Positions 15,845-24,010 of a DNA stretch of 64,000 bases are shown piece after piece. The number at the start of each line of letters is the position of its first letter. Position 1 is the stretch's first letter. The notes below the pieces were generated by a model, which saw only the letters and a list, made by a program, of their open reading frames with translations, was not told where the DNA came from and did no database searches. Made by a program: the position numbers and the translations under genes. Source of the DNA: Pelagibacteraceae bacterium AG-390-O04 (GTDB lineage Bacteria > Pseudomonadota > Alphaproteobacteria > Pelagibacterales > Pelagibacteraceae); NCBI GenBank assembly GCA_003278065.1, contig QCHE01000001.1:1-64000 (forward strand), written 5' to 3'.

Positions 15845-16426
15845 TTGAAAAACTATTTCAAGCCTACTGTTTTTTTAATATCACTTTGGCCACTGTGCAT
15901 AATCATTTATCAAATATTTTATAATAAATTAGGTCCTGAACCAGTTGATAGAATAATAAATCATTTTGGAGAGTGGACTTTAATCTTTATTTTCTTAACT
16001 CTTTCAATGACACCGCTTAAAAAAATCACAAAATCATTGGAGTGGATTAAATTTAGAAGAATGCTCGGATTATTTGCTTTTTTTTATGCTTCTATACATA
16101 TGCTTAGTTATGTTGGTCTTGATTATAGATTTGATTTTGAACCTTTGATAGATGATATTTTAAAAAAGAAATTTGTGTTTATTGGTTTCTCTGCTTGGCT
16201 TCTACTAATTCCTTTAACAATCACCTCGTCAGATAAAATGGCAAGACTTTTAAAACAAAATTGGAAAAAACTTCATAGATTAGTTTATGTAATCGCAATT
16301 TTTGGAGTATTACATTTCATTTGGTTATCTAAAACTATATTCTTTAAACCACTCATTTTTTTAATAATTTTAATTATTCTTTTACTTTTTAGAATTAATT
16401 TTAATAAATCAAAATCTAAAATCTGA
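15845..16426 (+). CDS. msrQ: Haem-binding membrane subunit MsrQ (YedZ)
   Basis: Inner-membrane b-type haem protein that passes quinol electrons to MsrP. The 193 residues give five or six hydrophobic helices. Conserved features are NHFGEWTLIFIFLTLSMTPL (about 39-58), RRMLGLFAFFYASIHMLSY with a haem-ligand His near 85, and WKKLHRLVYVIAIFGVLHFIW with further His residues near 144 and 157. It starts at TTG 15845, since no ATG fits. Its 3' end overlaps the convergent nucleotidyltransferase gene by 18 bases. Confidence 0.93.
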   Translation: MKNYFKPTVFLISLWPLCIIIYQIFYNKLGPEPVDRIINHFGEWTLIFIFLTLSMTPLKKITKSLEWIKFRRMLGLFAFFYASIHMLSYVGLDYRFDFEPLIDDILKKKFVFIGFSAWLLLIPLTITSSDKMARLLKQNWKKLHRLVYVIAIFGVLHFIWLSKTIFFKPLIFLIILIILLLFRINFNKSKSKI

Positions 16427-16984
16427 GGCTTTATCAAAATCTTTAAAAGATTTATCACTACTAATTTTAATAAATCTAGTTCTATTCTTAAGTCTTTTGA
16501 CCATAAATTTTGCACCAAATTTACCTTTGATATTTTTAAATTTTTTCATAATTGAAGTATCAAAACCTATTGGATTACCTATTCTATTTTTGAACCTCAA
16601 AGCACAGACTAAATGCTTTTTAAGCTTTATCGAATTATAAATTTTATTAATATCTGATACTTTTATAAATGGCATATCTGATTGAACAACAATAAATCCT
16701 TTATCATTTCTTAATACTTTTTTTAATCCAACTTTAATAGATGATGCCATGCCTTTTTTATAATCCTTATTATAAACAAAAATATTTTTCCTATTTGTCT
16801 TAATTACTTTTTTAACTTCTTTATTTTGGTGACCAAGAACAATAATAATTTTATTAACTTTGCTTTTTTGTAATACTTTTAATGAATGATTTATTAATGG
16901 TATTTTTTTATATAATTTTATTAATTTGTTTTCAGATTTTAATCTCTTCGATTGACCTGCTGCTAATAAAATTGCACTAATCAC
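16409..16984 (-). CDS. MobA/MocA-like molybdenum cofactor nucleotidyltransferase
   Basis: A 191-aa NTP-transferase-fold protein. It opens with the nucleotide-binding loop ISAILLAAGQSKRLKSENKL and has the metal-binding QSDMPFIK near 99. The family adds CMP (MocA) or GMP (MobA) to Mo-molybdopterin. It is the last gene of the CoxSLM-xdhC unit, and CO-dehydrogenase/xanthine-dehydrogenase-type enzymes with bacterial MCD cofactor use MocA, so the cytidylyl role is favoured (inference). It starts at GTG 16984, overlapping the upstream xdhC stop (GTGA), and its end overlaps msrQ. Confidence 0.82.
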   Translation of the reverse strand: MISAILLAAGQSKRLKSENKLIKLYKKIPLINHSLKVLQKSKVNKIIIVLGHQNKEVKKVIKTNRKNIFVYNKDYKKGMASSIKVGLKKVLRNDKGFIVVQSDMPFIKVSDINKIYNSIKLKKHLVCALRFKNRIGNPIGFDTSIMKKFKNIKGKFGAKFMVKRLKNRTRFIKISSDKSFKDFDKASDFRF

Positions 16985-17661
16985 TTTTTATAAGTTTCTG
17001 AAACTAGTTGAGCGATTATTGATAAAGCTATTTCAGGCGCTGATCTTCCACCTAATTTAATTCCTATTGGTCCATGTATTGAGTTAATTTGTTCATCGCT
17101 AAAATCAGCTTCTTTTAGTCTTTGACATCTATTTTCGTGAGTTTTTTTACTTCCAAGAGCTCCTATATAATAAAATTTTTTATTTAAAGCATGTTGTAAT
17201 GCAGGATCATCAATTTTTGGATCATGTGTTAAAGCAATTAAAGCTGAGTTTTCATTTGTATCTATTTCTTTAAAAGCTTCATCAGGCCATTTATTGATTA
17301 TTTTTATATCAGGAAACCTTTGTTCGGATGCAAAGTAACCTCTAGGGTCAATTATACAAATTTCAAAATTTAAACTCTTTGCATAATCTACTAAGTATTG
17401 AGCAATATGAACTGCTCCGATTACAATTACTTTTATTGGCAATACATATGTTTCAACAAATATCTCAGAATTTTCTATAACTCCATTTTTTTTTGATTTA
17501 AAAAATTCATTAATTTGATTTGAATATATCTGCATTTCTTTACTTAAAGGTTTATCTTTTTCAAAAATTTCACTCTCTCCTGTTTTAAGATTAGTGATTA
17601 TTGCAAATTCAGATTTATTTTTCTTTTTTTCAATAATGGATTTTAATGTTTGTAACTTCAT
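16981..17661 (-). CDS. XdhC-like protein, C-terminal (Rossmann) half
   Basis: A 226-aa protein with the NAD-binding-like fold of the XdhC C-terminal domain. It shows VIVIGAVHIAQYLVDYAKSL (about 74-93), DPRGYFASEQRFPD, LTHDPKIDDPAL and the end IGLKLGGRSAPEIALSIIAQL-type helix (IGIKLGGRSAPEIALSI). XdhC proteins bind the molybdenum cofactor, promote its sulfuration and deliver it to the hydroxylase. The N-terminal XdhC/CoxI domain is encoded by the preceding separate gene, whose stop overlaps this start (TAATG). The two probably work as a complex. Confidence 0.88.
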   Translation of the reverse strand: MKLQTLKSIIEKKKNKSEFAIITNLKTGESEIFEKDKPLSKEMQIYSNQINEFFKSKKNGVIENSEIFVETYVLPIKVIVIGAVHIAQYLVDYAKSLNFEICIIDPRGYFASEQRFPDIKIINKWPDEAFKEIDTNENSALIALTHDPKIDDPALQHALNKKFYYIGALGSKKTHENRCQRLKEADFSDEQINSIHGPIGIKLGGRSAPEIALSIIAQLVSETYKK

Positions 17662-17990
17662 TAACTAACTTGTTCTAAATAAACAGCAATTTCTCCACCA
17701 CAAGCAAGCCCTACTTCCCAAGCACTTTCATTTGAAACTTTAAACTCTATTTTTTTACACGGTTTGTTATCTTTAATTAAACCAATACATTCTCTAACAA
17801 CCGCAGACTCTACACACCCACCTGAAACTGAGCCCGAGAAATCTCCCTTTTCATTGACAATCATTCTACTGCCAACCTGTCTTGGAGAAGAACCCCAAGT
17901 TTGAATTACTGTTGCTAAAACAACTTTTTGGTTAGCTGTTACCCAATCATTTGCTTCTTCTAAGATTTTTTCATCAAATGAGTTTTTCAT
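17661..17990 (-). CDS. XdhC/CoxI N-terminal domain protein
   Basis: A 109-aa protein equal to the N-terminal XdhC_CoxI domain. It shows VVLATVIQTWGSSPRQVGSRM (about 22-42), then FSGSVSGGCVESAVV with its conserved Cys, and VGLACGGEIAVYL near the end with a second conserved Cys. In full-length XdhC these residues hold the molybdenum cofactor. It lies 21 bases after coxM and is coupled to the C-terminal half downstream. It is a complete small gene and not a frameshift product, because both halves have their own start and stop in a TAATG overlap. Confidence 0.88.
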   Translation of the reverse strand: MKNSFDEKILEEANDWVTANQKVVLATVIQTWGSSPRQVGSRMIVNEKGDFSGSVSGGCVESAVVRECIGLIKDNKPCKKIEFKVSNESAWEVGLACGGEIAVYLEQVS

Positions 17991-18011
17991 TTGCTGAAAT
18001 ATAAATCTTAA

Positions 18012-18797
18012 CTAACAAGCTTCAACAGCTTTTTTTGTGTATAAAGATACCAAATTAGCTCTATATTCTGCAGATGCATGCATATCAGAATTCATACCCG
18101 AAGATTTTACTTCGGTACCTTCAATTGCTGATACTGAAAAATTAGAGCTTAATTTTTTTGACAAATCTTTATCAATATAAACACAAGATTTTGCTCCTGT
18201 TACAGCAACATTCACATCTTTTTTATGTTTTGCAACAAACACTCCAATAATTGCGTACCTTGATGCAGGGTTTGGATGTTTTTGATAATCAGCTTTTTCT
18301 GGAATTTGAAACTCTACAGCTTCCACAAGTTCACCACTTTTTAAAGCAGTTTCAAACATTCCTGTAAAAAACTTTTCTGCATCTATCTTTCTTTTATTTG
18401 TATGAATCACCGCATTAAGTGCAATACAAGCCGAAGGATAACATGCTGAAGGATCATTGTTAGAAATAGATCCACCAATAGTTCCTCTATTTCTAACTTG
18501 AGCATCACCAATGTTACCTGCTAACTTAGCTAAAGCAGGAATCGCTTTTTTAACATCTTTTGAAGTAGCAACTTCTACATGTTTTGTTGTTGCGCCCACT
18601 GTTACAGTTTTTCCACTTACTTTGATGCCTGATAGTTTTTTGATATTTTTAATATCAATTACATCTTTGTAACTTGCTAATCCTAACTTCATGGAAGGAA
18701 TAGTTGTCATTCCTCCTGCTAAGAAAGCAGAACTAGAAGATGCTAACTTAGAAGCATCTTTAACATCTTTTGGCGCGTGATAATTAAATGATTTCAT
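18012..18797 (-). CDS. Molybdenum hydroxylase FAD-binding subunit (CoxM/CutM type)
   Basis: Medium subunit of a xanthine-dehydrogenase-family hydroxylase, 261 aa. FAD contacts are visible in SSAFLAGGMTTIPSMKLG (about 22-39) and in the canonical GNIGDAQVRNRGTIGGSISNNDPSACYP spread over about 89-116. It transfers electrons from the iron-sulfur subunit to FAD. A strong site AGGAGG precedes the ATG at 18797, nine bases after coxL. The gene order S-L-M is that of form II CoxL-type enzymes. Confidence 0.92.
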   Translation of the reverse strand: MKSFNYHAPKDVKDASKLASSSSAFLAGGMTTIPSMKLGLASYKDVIDIKNIKKLSGIKVSGKTVTVGATTKHVEVATSKDVKKAIPALAKLAGNIGDAQVRNRGTIGGSISNNDPSACYPSACIALNAVIHTNKRKIDAEKFFTGMFETALKSGELVEAVEFQIPEKADYQKHPNPASRYAIIGVFVAKHKKDVNVAVTGAKSCVYIDKDLSKKLSSNFSVSAIEGTEVKSSGMNSDMHASAEYRANLVSLYTKKAVEAC

Positions 18798-18806
18798 GTT
18801 TTCCTC

Positions 18807-21185
18807 CTATGCTGCTTTAGCGTTAGATTTTTTTATTGACTTACAAGCCTTCCAAACTTTTTCAGCTGTAGCTGGCATTGAAATTTCTTGACCACCTAAT
18901 GCATCAATCACTGCATTCATTACTGTTGGCGGTGAAGCAATTGCACCTGCTTCTCCACAACCTTTAACTCCAAGTGGATTAGAAGTTGCGTGAGTACAAG
19001 TAAATCCTAAATTAAACTCAGGAAAATTATCAGCTCTTGGCATTGTATAATCCATATAAGAAGCTGTCATTAACTGACCAGTTTCATCATATTGAGTATT
19101 TTCATGTAAAGCCTGACCTATTCCCTGAGCAATACCGCCATGAACTTGTCCCTCAACGATCATTGGATTTACTATTCTTCCAAAATCATCAACTGCAGTA
19201 TATTTTTCAACTTTTACATTTCCAGTTTCAGGATCAATTTCTACCTCACAAATATGTGAACCAGCTGGAAAAGAGAAGTTAGCTGGATCAAAAAAAGAAG
19301 ATTCTATTAAACCTGGTTCATCACCTTCTGGTATTGGTGATTTCATTTCATCTCTTTGACCTGGTAAATAACAAGCAAAAGCAACTTCTCCTATTGTTTT
19401 TTTCTTGTTTGATTTAAGGGCAACGAATTCTCCATCCTTAAATTCAATTTCATCTTCATTGACTTCAAGCATTTTAGCTGCAACTCTTTTACCTTTAGCT
19501 ACAATTTTTTTACAAGCATTAACAATTGCAATACCACCTACAGTCAAAGATCTAGATCCATAAGTACCCATTCCAAAAGTTCCTTTATCAGTATCACCAT
19601 GAACGACATCTATATTTTCCATAGGTACGCCTAACTCATCTGCAGCTATTTGAGCAAATGTTGTATCATGACTTTGTCCATGACTGTGTGCACCTGTAAA
19701 TACAGATATCTGTCCTGTAGGATTAAATCTTACTTCAGCAGACTCCCAAAGTCCTACTCCACAACCCAATGACATTACTGCTGCCGAAGGAGCGATACCA
19801 CAAGCTTCAAAATAAGATGAAACACCTATTCCTCTCAACTTACCATTAGCTTCTGATTTTTTTCTTCTAGCTTCAAAGCCAGCATAATCAGCCATTTGTT
19901 TTGCTTTTTCTAATCCAGCAACATAATCACCAGAATCAACTGTATGAACTAATGTTTGTTTGAATGGAAACTGAGTTGGAAAGTTTTTCATTCTAATTTC
20001 AGTTTTATCCATACCTAATTCCATTGCAGCTTTTTCAACTAATCTTTCAATTGTATAAGTTGCTTCTGGTCTTCCAGCACCTCTATACGCATCAACTGGT
20101 GCAGTGTTAGTATATACAGCTTTAACATTAGAATATGCAGCTGGAATTACGTAAACACCCGTTGCGCAAGGACCGAATAAATAAGTTGGAGTAACTGTTC
20201 CAAATACTCTTGCATAAGCTCCTAAATTTGCAATTGTTTCATTTTTGAATCCTAAAAACTTACCATCATTAGTCACAGCAAGTTCTGCATGAGTAACATG
20301 ATCTCTTCCATGAGTATCTGTTAGGAAAGATTCTGTTCTCTCCGCAACCCATTTGATTGGTCTTTCAATTTTTTTTGAAGCCCAACTACAAACTATCTCT
20401 TCATTGTAAACATTAATTTTAGATCCAAATCCACCACCCACATCTGGAGCAACAACTCTTAATTTATTTTCTGGTGCAACACCTCCAAACGCTGACATAA
20501 CTAATCTTGATAGGTGAGGGTTTTGACTTGTTGTATATAAAGTGATTTCTTCTGAAGCTGTATTGTAATCAACTACACATGCTCTTGGCTCCATTGCATT
20601 AGGAACTAATCTATTATTGATTAAATCAACTTTAATAATTTTATCAGCTTTAGCAAAAGCTTCATCAACTGCTTTTCTATCACCAAGTAACCAGTCGTAA
20701 CAAAGATTTTTATCTACACCATCATGAATAGCTTCACTCTTCATTGCTTCAGCTGGATCTACTACAGCTTTTAAAACTTTGTAATCAACTTTCACTTTTT
20801 CTGCGCCTTCTTTTGCTTCATCTAAAGTTTCTGCAAAAACTACTGCAATAGGTTCGCCTACAAAGTTTGCTATATCTTTCGCCAATGGTGGATTTGCTGG
20901 AACTTTCATTTCAGATCCATCCTCACTTCTAATTGCCCATCCAGCAATTAGACCACCAATTTTATCTTCTGCAATTTCTTTTCCAGTAAGAACTCCAACT
21001 ACACCTGACGACTTTAAAGCTTTTGAAGTATCTACACTCTTAATCTTTGCTCTTGCATGCGGAGATCTTACAAACACAGCATATGTTTGATTTGCTATAT
21101 TTATGTCTGCTGTATATCTTCCTTTTCCTTGTAAAAATCTTGTATCTTCTTTTCTTTCAACTCTTGATCCAACTAAACTTGCCAT
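18807..21185 (-). CDS. Form II CoxL-type molybdenum hydroxylase large subunit
   Basis: Catalytic Mo subunit of the xanthine dehydrogenase/CO dehydrogenase family, 792 aa. The N-terminal a/b-hammerhead spans about 18-130. The cofactor loop GGGFGSK is at 250-256 and the active-site Glu lies in GCGEAGAIASPP near 753. The diagnostic loop reads AYRGAGR at 366-372. That is the form II signature; genuine aerobic CO dehydrogenase has AYXCSFR with a catalytic Cys. It therefore probably hydroxylates an aldehyde, purine or other small heterocycle and not CO (established distinction; substrate unknown). Confidence 0.92.
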   Translation of the reverse strand: MASLVGSRVERKEDTRFLQGKGRYTADINIANQTYAVFVRSPHARAKIKSVDTSKALKSSGVVGVLTGKEIAEDKIGGLIAGWAIRSEDGSEMKVPANPPLAKDIANFVGEPIAVVFAETLDEAKEGAEKVKVDYKVLKAVVDPAEAMKSEAIHDGVDKNLCYDWLLGDRKAVDEAFAKADKIIKVDLINNRLVPNAMEPRACVVDYNTASEEITLYTTSQNPHLSRLVMSAFGGVAPENKLRVVAPDVGGGFGSKINVYNEEIVCSWASKKIERPIKWVAERTESFLTDTHGRDHVTHAELAVTNDGKFLGFKNETIANLGAYARVFGTVTPTYLFGPCATGVYVIPAAYSNVKAVYTNTAPVDAYRGAGRPEATYTIERLVEKAAMELGMDKTEIRMKNFPTQFPFKQTLVHTVDSGDYVAGLEKAKQMADYAGFEARRKKSEANGKLRGIGVSSYFEACGIAPSAAVMSLGCGVGLWESAEVRFNPTGQISVFTGAHSHGQSHDTTFAQIAADELGVPMENIDVVHGDTDKGTFGMGTYGSRSLTVGGIAIVNACKKIVAKGKRVAAKMLEVNEDEIEFKDGEFVALKSNKKKTIGEVAFACYLPGQRDEMKSPIPEGDEPGLIESSFFDPANFSFPAGSHICEVEIDPETGNVKVEKYTAVDDFGRIVNPMIVEGQVHGGIAQGIGQALHENTQYDETGQLMTASYMDYTMPRADNFPEFNLGFTCTHATSNPLGVKGCGEAGAIASPPTVMNAVIDALGGQEISMPATAEKVWKACKSIKKSNAKAA

Positions 21186-21209
21186 TTTTTTATTCTCCTT
21201 TTGTATTGT

Positions 21210-21671
21210 TTACATTTTTGTTGCAGCTTCTTTGACTGCTGCGACTATGTTTTGGTAACCTGTGCATCTACAGATATTACCCTCTAACCATTCTCTAATC
21301 TCTTGATCACTTGGATTTTTCTTTGTCTGTAAAAGATCAACTGCACTCATGACCATGCCTGGTGTACAATATCCACATTGTAATCCATGAGTTTTTTTGA
21401 ATGCTGCTTGCATCGGATGAAGTTTTCCATCTTTAGCCAAGCCTTCAATAGTTGTTACTTTAGATCCTTCAACATCTGCTACTAATGTAGAACAACTTTT
21501 TATTGATTTACCATTAACATGAACAACACATGCTCCACACTGGCTAGTATCACAACCAACGTGTGTGCCTGTTAAATTTAAATTATCTCTTAAAAAAACT
21601 GATAAAAGTGTATGGTCTGGAACTTCTTTGCTGACCTTTTTACCATTTACTTCTAATGTTACTTTTGTCAT
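21210..21671 (-). CDS. Molybdenum hydroxylase [2Fe-2S] subunit (CoxS/CutS type)
   Basis: Small subunit with two [2Fe-2S] clusters, 153 aa from the ATG at 21671. That start has a strong GGAGA site and gives the standard N-terminus [16 protein letters not shown]; a longer frame upstream adds 19 unlikely residues. The plant-type cluster is at [17 protein letters not shown] and the second at [13 protein letters not shown] and [13 protein letters not shown]. It passes electrons from the Mo centre to FAD in the medium subunit. It is first of the S-L-M genes and lies 127 bases after coxG. Confidence 0.93.
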   Translation of the reverse strand: MTKVTLEVNGKKVSKEVPDHTLLSVFLRDNLNLTGTHVGCDTSQCGACVVHVNGKSIKSCSTLVADVEGSKVTTIEGLAKDGKLHPMQAAFKKTHGLQCGYCTPGMVMSAVDLLQTKKNPSDQEIREWLEGNICRCTGYQNIVAAVKEAATKM

Positions 21672-21710
21672 CAAGTGTCTCCTTCCTGAATAGATCCTAA
21701 GTACATCACA

Positions 21711-21733
21711 AGTAATTTTGAGAAGCAATTACT
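21711..21733 (-). other. Seven-pair hairpin between coxG and coxS
   Basis: AGTAATT (21711-21717) and AATTACT (21727-21733) pair perfectly around a nine-base loop in the 127-base gap between two same-strand genes. No T-run follows on the minus strand, so it is not a classical terminator. It could shape mRNA processing between coxG and coxS, or be an operator for a promoter in this gap. Confidence 0.35.
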
Positions 21734-21798
21734 AATTTTGTAACGTTTCTACTCCTACTAGAAATCTAAATTCTATTTGTTTTGATTTTTCTATGTTT

Positions 21799-22377
21799 TT
21801 AAATAAATGAATAAATCAAGATTGCTAAGATTGCCACAACACCAGCATAGATTAAAATTTTTTGATTTTGTTTTTTAGGTTCAGCTTCATTTGTTTGATC
21901 AATTTTTTTCTCAGATATCTTTTCACTAGATGAACTGTCGTCAGTTGAAATTAATTCTGAAAATTTTCCAAAAAAAATATCTGCCATTTTTTTTGCTGTC
22001 ATATCTATCAATCTAGATCCAACTTGTGCAATCTTTCCACCAACATTTGCTTCAACTTCATAAATAAGATTGGTTCCTTTTTCATGATCTTCTAGTTTGA
22101 CTGTCGCTTCTCCTGATGCAAAACCAACTGGAGAATTGCCAGAACCTGTGATTTTGTAACTATTGGGTGGATCTTGATCTGTAAGTTCGATATCTCCAGT
22201 AAAACTAGCATTAAAAGGACCAATTTTGTTTGTTGCAGTAGCTGTAAACTCAGTATCAGAATTTTTTGTAAACTCCTCGCATCCAGGTATTGCTTTTTTT
22301 AAAATTTCAGGATCATTTAATGCCTCCCATACCTTTTGTTTAGATAAATTAATTTGATACGATCCAGAAAGTTTCAT
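21799..22377 (-). CDS. coxG: CoxG-family SRPBCC protein with C-terminal membrane anchor
   Basis: A 192-aa CoxG-like protein. Residues 1-145 form an SRPBCC (START-like) hydrophobic-pocket domain beginning MKLSGSYQINLSKQKVWEAL, with AIPGCEEF near 35 and ANVGGKIAQVGSRLIDMTAKKM near 110. A charged Ser/Lys/Glu linker follows, and a single C-terminal helix (ILIYAGVVAILAILIYSFI) inserts in the membrane. In the CO dehydrogenase system CoxG tethers or recruits the enzyme to the membrane. Here it precedes coxSLM on the same strand, supporting membrane association of the form II enzyme. Only 23 bases separate its start from the divergent DUF1244 gene. Confidence 0.9.
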   Translation of the reverse strand: MKLSGSYQINLSKQKVWEALNDPEILKKAIPGCEEFTKNSDTEFTATATNKIGPFNASFTGDIELTDQDPPNSYKITGSGNSPVGFASGEATVKLEDHEKGTNLIYEVEANVGGKIAQVGSRLIDMTAKKMADIFFGKFSELISTDDSSSSEKISEKKIDQTNEAEPKKQNQKILIYAGVVAILAILIYSFI

Positions 22378-22400
22378 ATTATATTTATATATAAAATTTT

Positions 22401-22646
22401 ATGGATGATAAAACAAAAAAAGAATTACAATCTGCAACTTTTGATAGATTGGTCAGTCACCTTAGAGAAAGAAAAGATGTTCAAAACATTGATTTAATGA
22501 ATCTTGCTGGCTTTTGTAGAAACTGTTTGTCAAAATGGTATCGAGAAGAAGCAGAAAAAAAAGGAATTACTATTTCAGATCCTGATGCAAGAGAACATGT
22601 GTATGGGATGCCTTACTCTGAATGGAAAGATAAATACCAAAAATAA
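22401..22646 (+). CDS. DUF1244 family protein
   Basis: An 81-aa protein of the DUF1244 family, widespread in alphaproteobacteria. The family core NLAGFCRNCLSKWYREEA (about 37-54) has two Cys residues and is followed by DPDAREHVYGMPYSEWKDKY. No function is established. The start lies 23 bases from the divergent coxG start, with TATATA at 22387-22392. A transcript from that -10-like box would begin at or next to the ATG, i.e. leaderless (inference). Its stop directly abuts the stop of convergent moaB. Confidence 0.9.
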   Translation: MDDKTKKELQSATFDRLVSHLRERKDVQNIDLMNLAGFCRNCLSKWYREEAEKKGITISDPDAREHVYGMPYSEWKDKYQK

Positions 22647-23147
22647 TTATTTTTCTTTTAATCTTGGAAACAATTCAATAAAATTACAAGGTTTGTGATT
22701 AACATCCAATTGATGTTTCAAAATTCCTTCCCATGCATCAGTAACGCCACCAGATGAACCTGGTAAAGCAAAAACATATTTACCATTAGCCAAGACTGCA
22801 CAAGCCCTAGACTGTATTGCTGAAGTTCCAATTGTTTTTAAACTTATATTTCTAAATACTTCTCCAAAACCAGGAATATGTTTGTCAGCTATTTCATCCA
22901 AGGCTTCTGGTGTTATATCTCTTCCTGTCAAGCCCGTTCCACCAGTTGTGATAATTGCATCAATTTTTTCATTTTTTAACCATTCTTTTAAAATTAAAAC
23001 TATTTCATCTTTATTATCTTTACATATTTTTCTATCTATCAAATTATGATTAGTTTCTTTAATTTTATTTACTAAAATACCTCCAGATTTATCATTATCA
23101 ATTGTTCTCGTATCTGTTACAGTTAATAGTGCTATATTTACTTTCAT
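22647..23147 (-). CDS. moaB: MoaB/MogA-family molybdopterin adenylyltransferase
   Basis: A 166-aa MoCF-fold protein. It begins VNIALLTVTDTRTIDNDKSGG, has the molybdopterin-binding loop TTGGTGLTGRDITPEAL (about 82-98) and ends with ALPGSSGGVTDAWEGIL. It activates molybdopterin with AMP before metal insertion, though MoaB function varies between species. It fits the molybdenum island. A separate MoeA is not in the window. It converges exactly with the DUF1244 gene (adjacent stops) and is divergent by 14 bases from the TauE-like permease. Confidence 0.92.
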   Translation of the reverse strand: MKVNIALLTVTDTRTIDNDKSGGILVNKIKETNHNLIDRKICKDNKDEIVLILKEWLKNEKIDAIITTGGTGLTGRDITPEALDEIADKHIPGFGEVFRNISLKTIGTSAIQSRACAVLANGKYVFALPGSSGGVTDAWEGILKHQLDVNHKPCNFIELFPRLKEK

Positions 23148-23161
23148 AAAAAAATTTTTGT

Positions 23162-23908
23162 ATGATTATATTATCAATATTATTTTTTATAACAGCAATT
23201 TTATATTCAAGTGTTGGTTTTGGTGGAGGATCTACCTACTTGGCTCTTTTACTTATATGGGATATTCCTTACTTCATTTTTCCAATAATTGCGCTTTTGT
23301 GTAATATTATAGTAGTTTCAGGTAATTCTTTTAATTATATACGTGCTGGAAATCATAACTTTAAATTACTACTTCCTTTTTTAATAGGATCAGTTCCATT
23401 AGCTTTTTTTGGTGGAACATTAAAAATTGACAAAGATATTTTCGAAGTTCTATTATTTTTTGTTCTTTCTGTAGCAGGTATTTTGTTATTAATTAACAAT
23501 AAATCTTACTCAAGGGATAATTTAACAATTAAAAAATTAAATTTCTTTGTTTCTTTAATTATCGGTTCAGTCCTGGGATTAATTTCTGGAATTGTGGGAA
23601 TAGGCGGTGGAATATTTCTAAGTCCAATTCTTTTTTTACTTAGAGCAGAAAAACCAAAGATAATTGTTACAACAGCCTCCTTATTTATTCTGATCAATTC
23701 TATTTCGGGAATATTGGGACAACTTACAAAAGAAAATATTCTAATTGAATTATTAAATTATATACCTCTATTTATTTGTGTTTTTATAGGTGGGCTTTTA
23801 GGTAATTATTTAAACTTAAAAATTTTTAAAAATAGAGTTCTTGCAATAATTACATCTATATTGGTTATATTTGTATCAATAAGAATGGGAATTAGAATTT
23901 TTTTGTAA
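23162..23908 (+). CDS. TauE/SafE-family sulfite/anion exporter-like permease
   Basis: A 248-aa membrane protein with about eight helices and the internal repeat typical of the TauE/SafE family. The first half carries VGFGGGSTYLALLL (about 19-32), the second GIVGIGGGIFLSPILFLL (about 143-160). Family members export sulfite, sulfoacetate or related anions. It stands beside a molybdenum and sulfite-oxidation cluster, which fits sulfite handling, but substrate cannot be read from sequence. Only 14 bases separate it from the divergent moaB start. Confidence 0.87.
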   Translation: MIILSILFFITAILYSSVGFGGGSTYLALLLIWDIPYFIFPIIALLCNIIVVSGNSFNYIRAGNHNFKLLLPFLIGSVPLAFFGGTLKIDKDIFEVLLFFVLSVAGILLLINNKSYSRDNLTIKKLNFFVSLIIGSVLGLISGIVGIGGGIFLSPILFLLRAEKPKIIVTTASLFILINSISGILGQLTKENILIELLNYIPLFICVFIGGLLGNYLNLKIFKNRVLAIITSILVIFVSIRMGIRIFL

Positions 23909-23945
23909 ATTACATTTGATTAATTCCTAAATTTTAAATATAGTT

Positions 23946-23999
23946 TAGTTGCCGATTTGATCCTATTGCGGGCATAACAGCTAAAATGGAAATCCCATA
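23946..23999 (+). promoter_or_regulatory. SAM-II-type riboswitch, first aptamer of a tandem pair
   Basis: P1 is TGCC (23950-23953) with GGCA (23971-23974). Its loop carries the conserved GATTTGATCCTATTGC. The tail has AGCTAAAATGGAAATCC (about 23979-23995). GCTAAA pairs back with the TTGC of the loop and GGA with TCC, forming the H-type pseudoknot that binds S-adenosylmethionine. The GATTT...TATTGC...GCTAAA...GG core is the SAM-II consensus. It lies upstream of a second, related aptamer and the homocysteine methyltransferase gene. Confidence 0.85.
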
Positions 24000-24010
24000 A
24001 TTATCAATCT

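Noticed and set aside
16285-16518. 77-codon frame across the msrQ/MocA end
   Set aside because: It overlaps the 3' ends of two clear genes in other frames and has no recognisable features.
18807-21185. Calling the CoxL-type gene an aerobic CO dehydrogenase
   Set aside because: The active-site loop is AYRGAGR (form II) and not the AYXCSFR loop required for CO oxidation.
21672-21728. Longer CoxS frame to 21728
   Set aside because: The additional residues are not part of the family and the ATG at 21671 has a strong GGAGA site.
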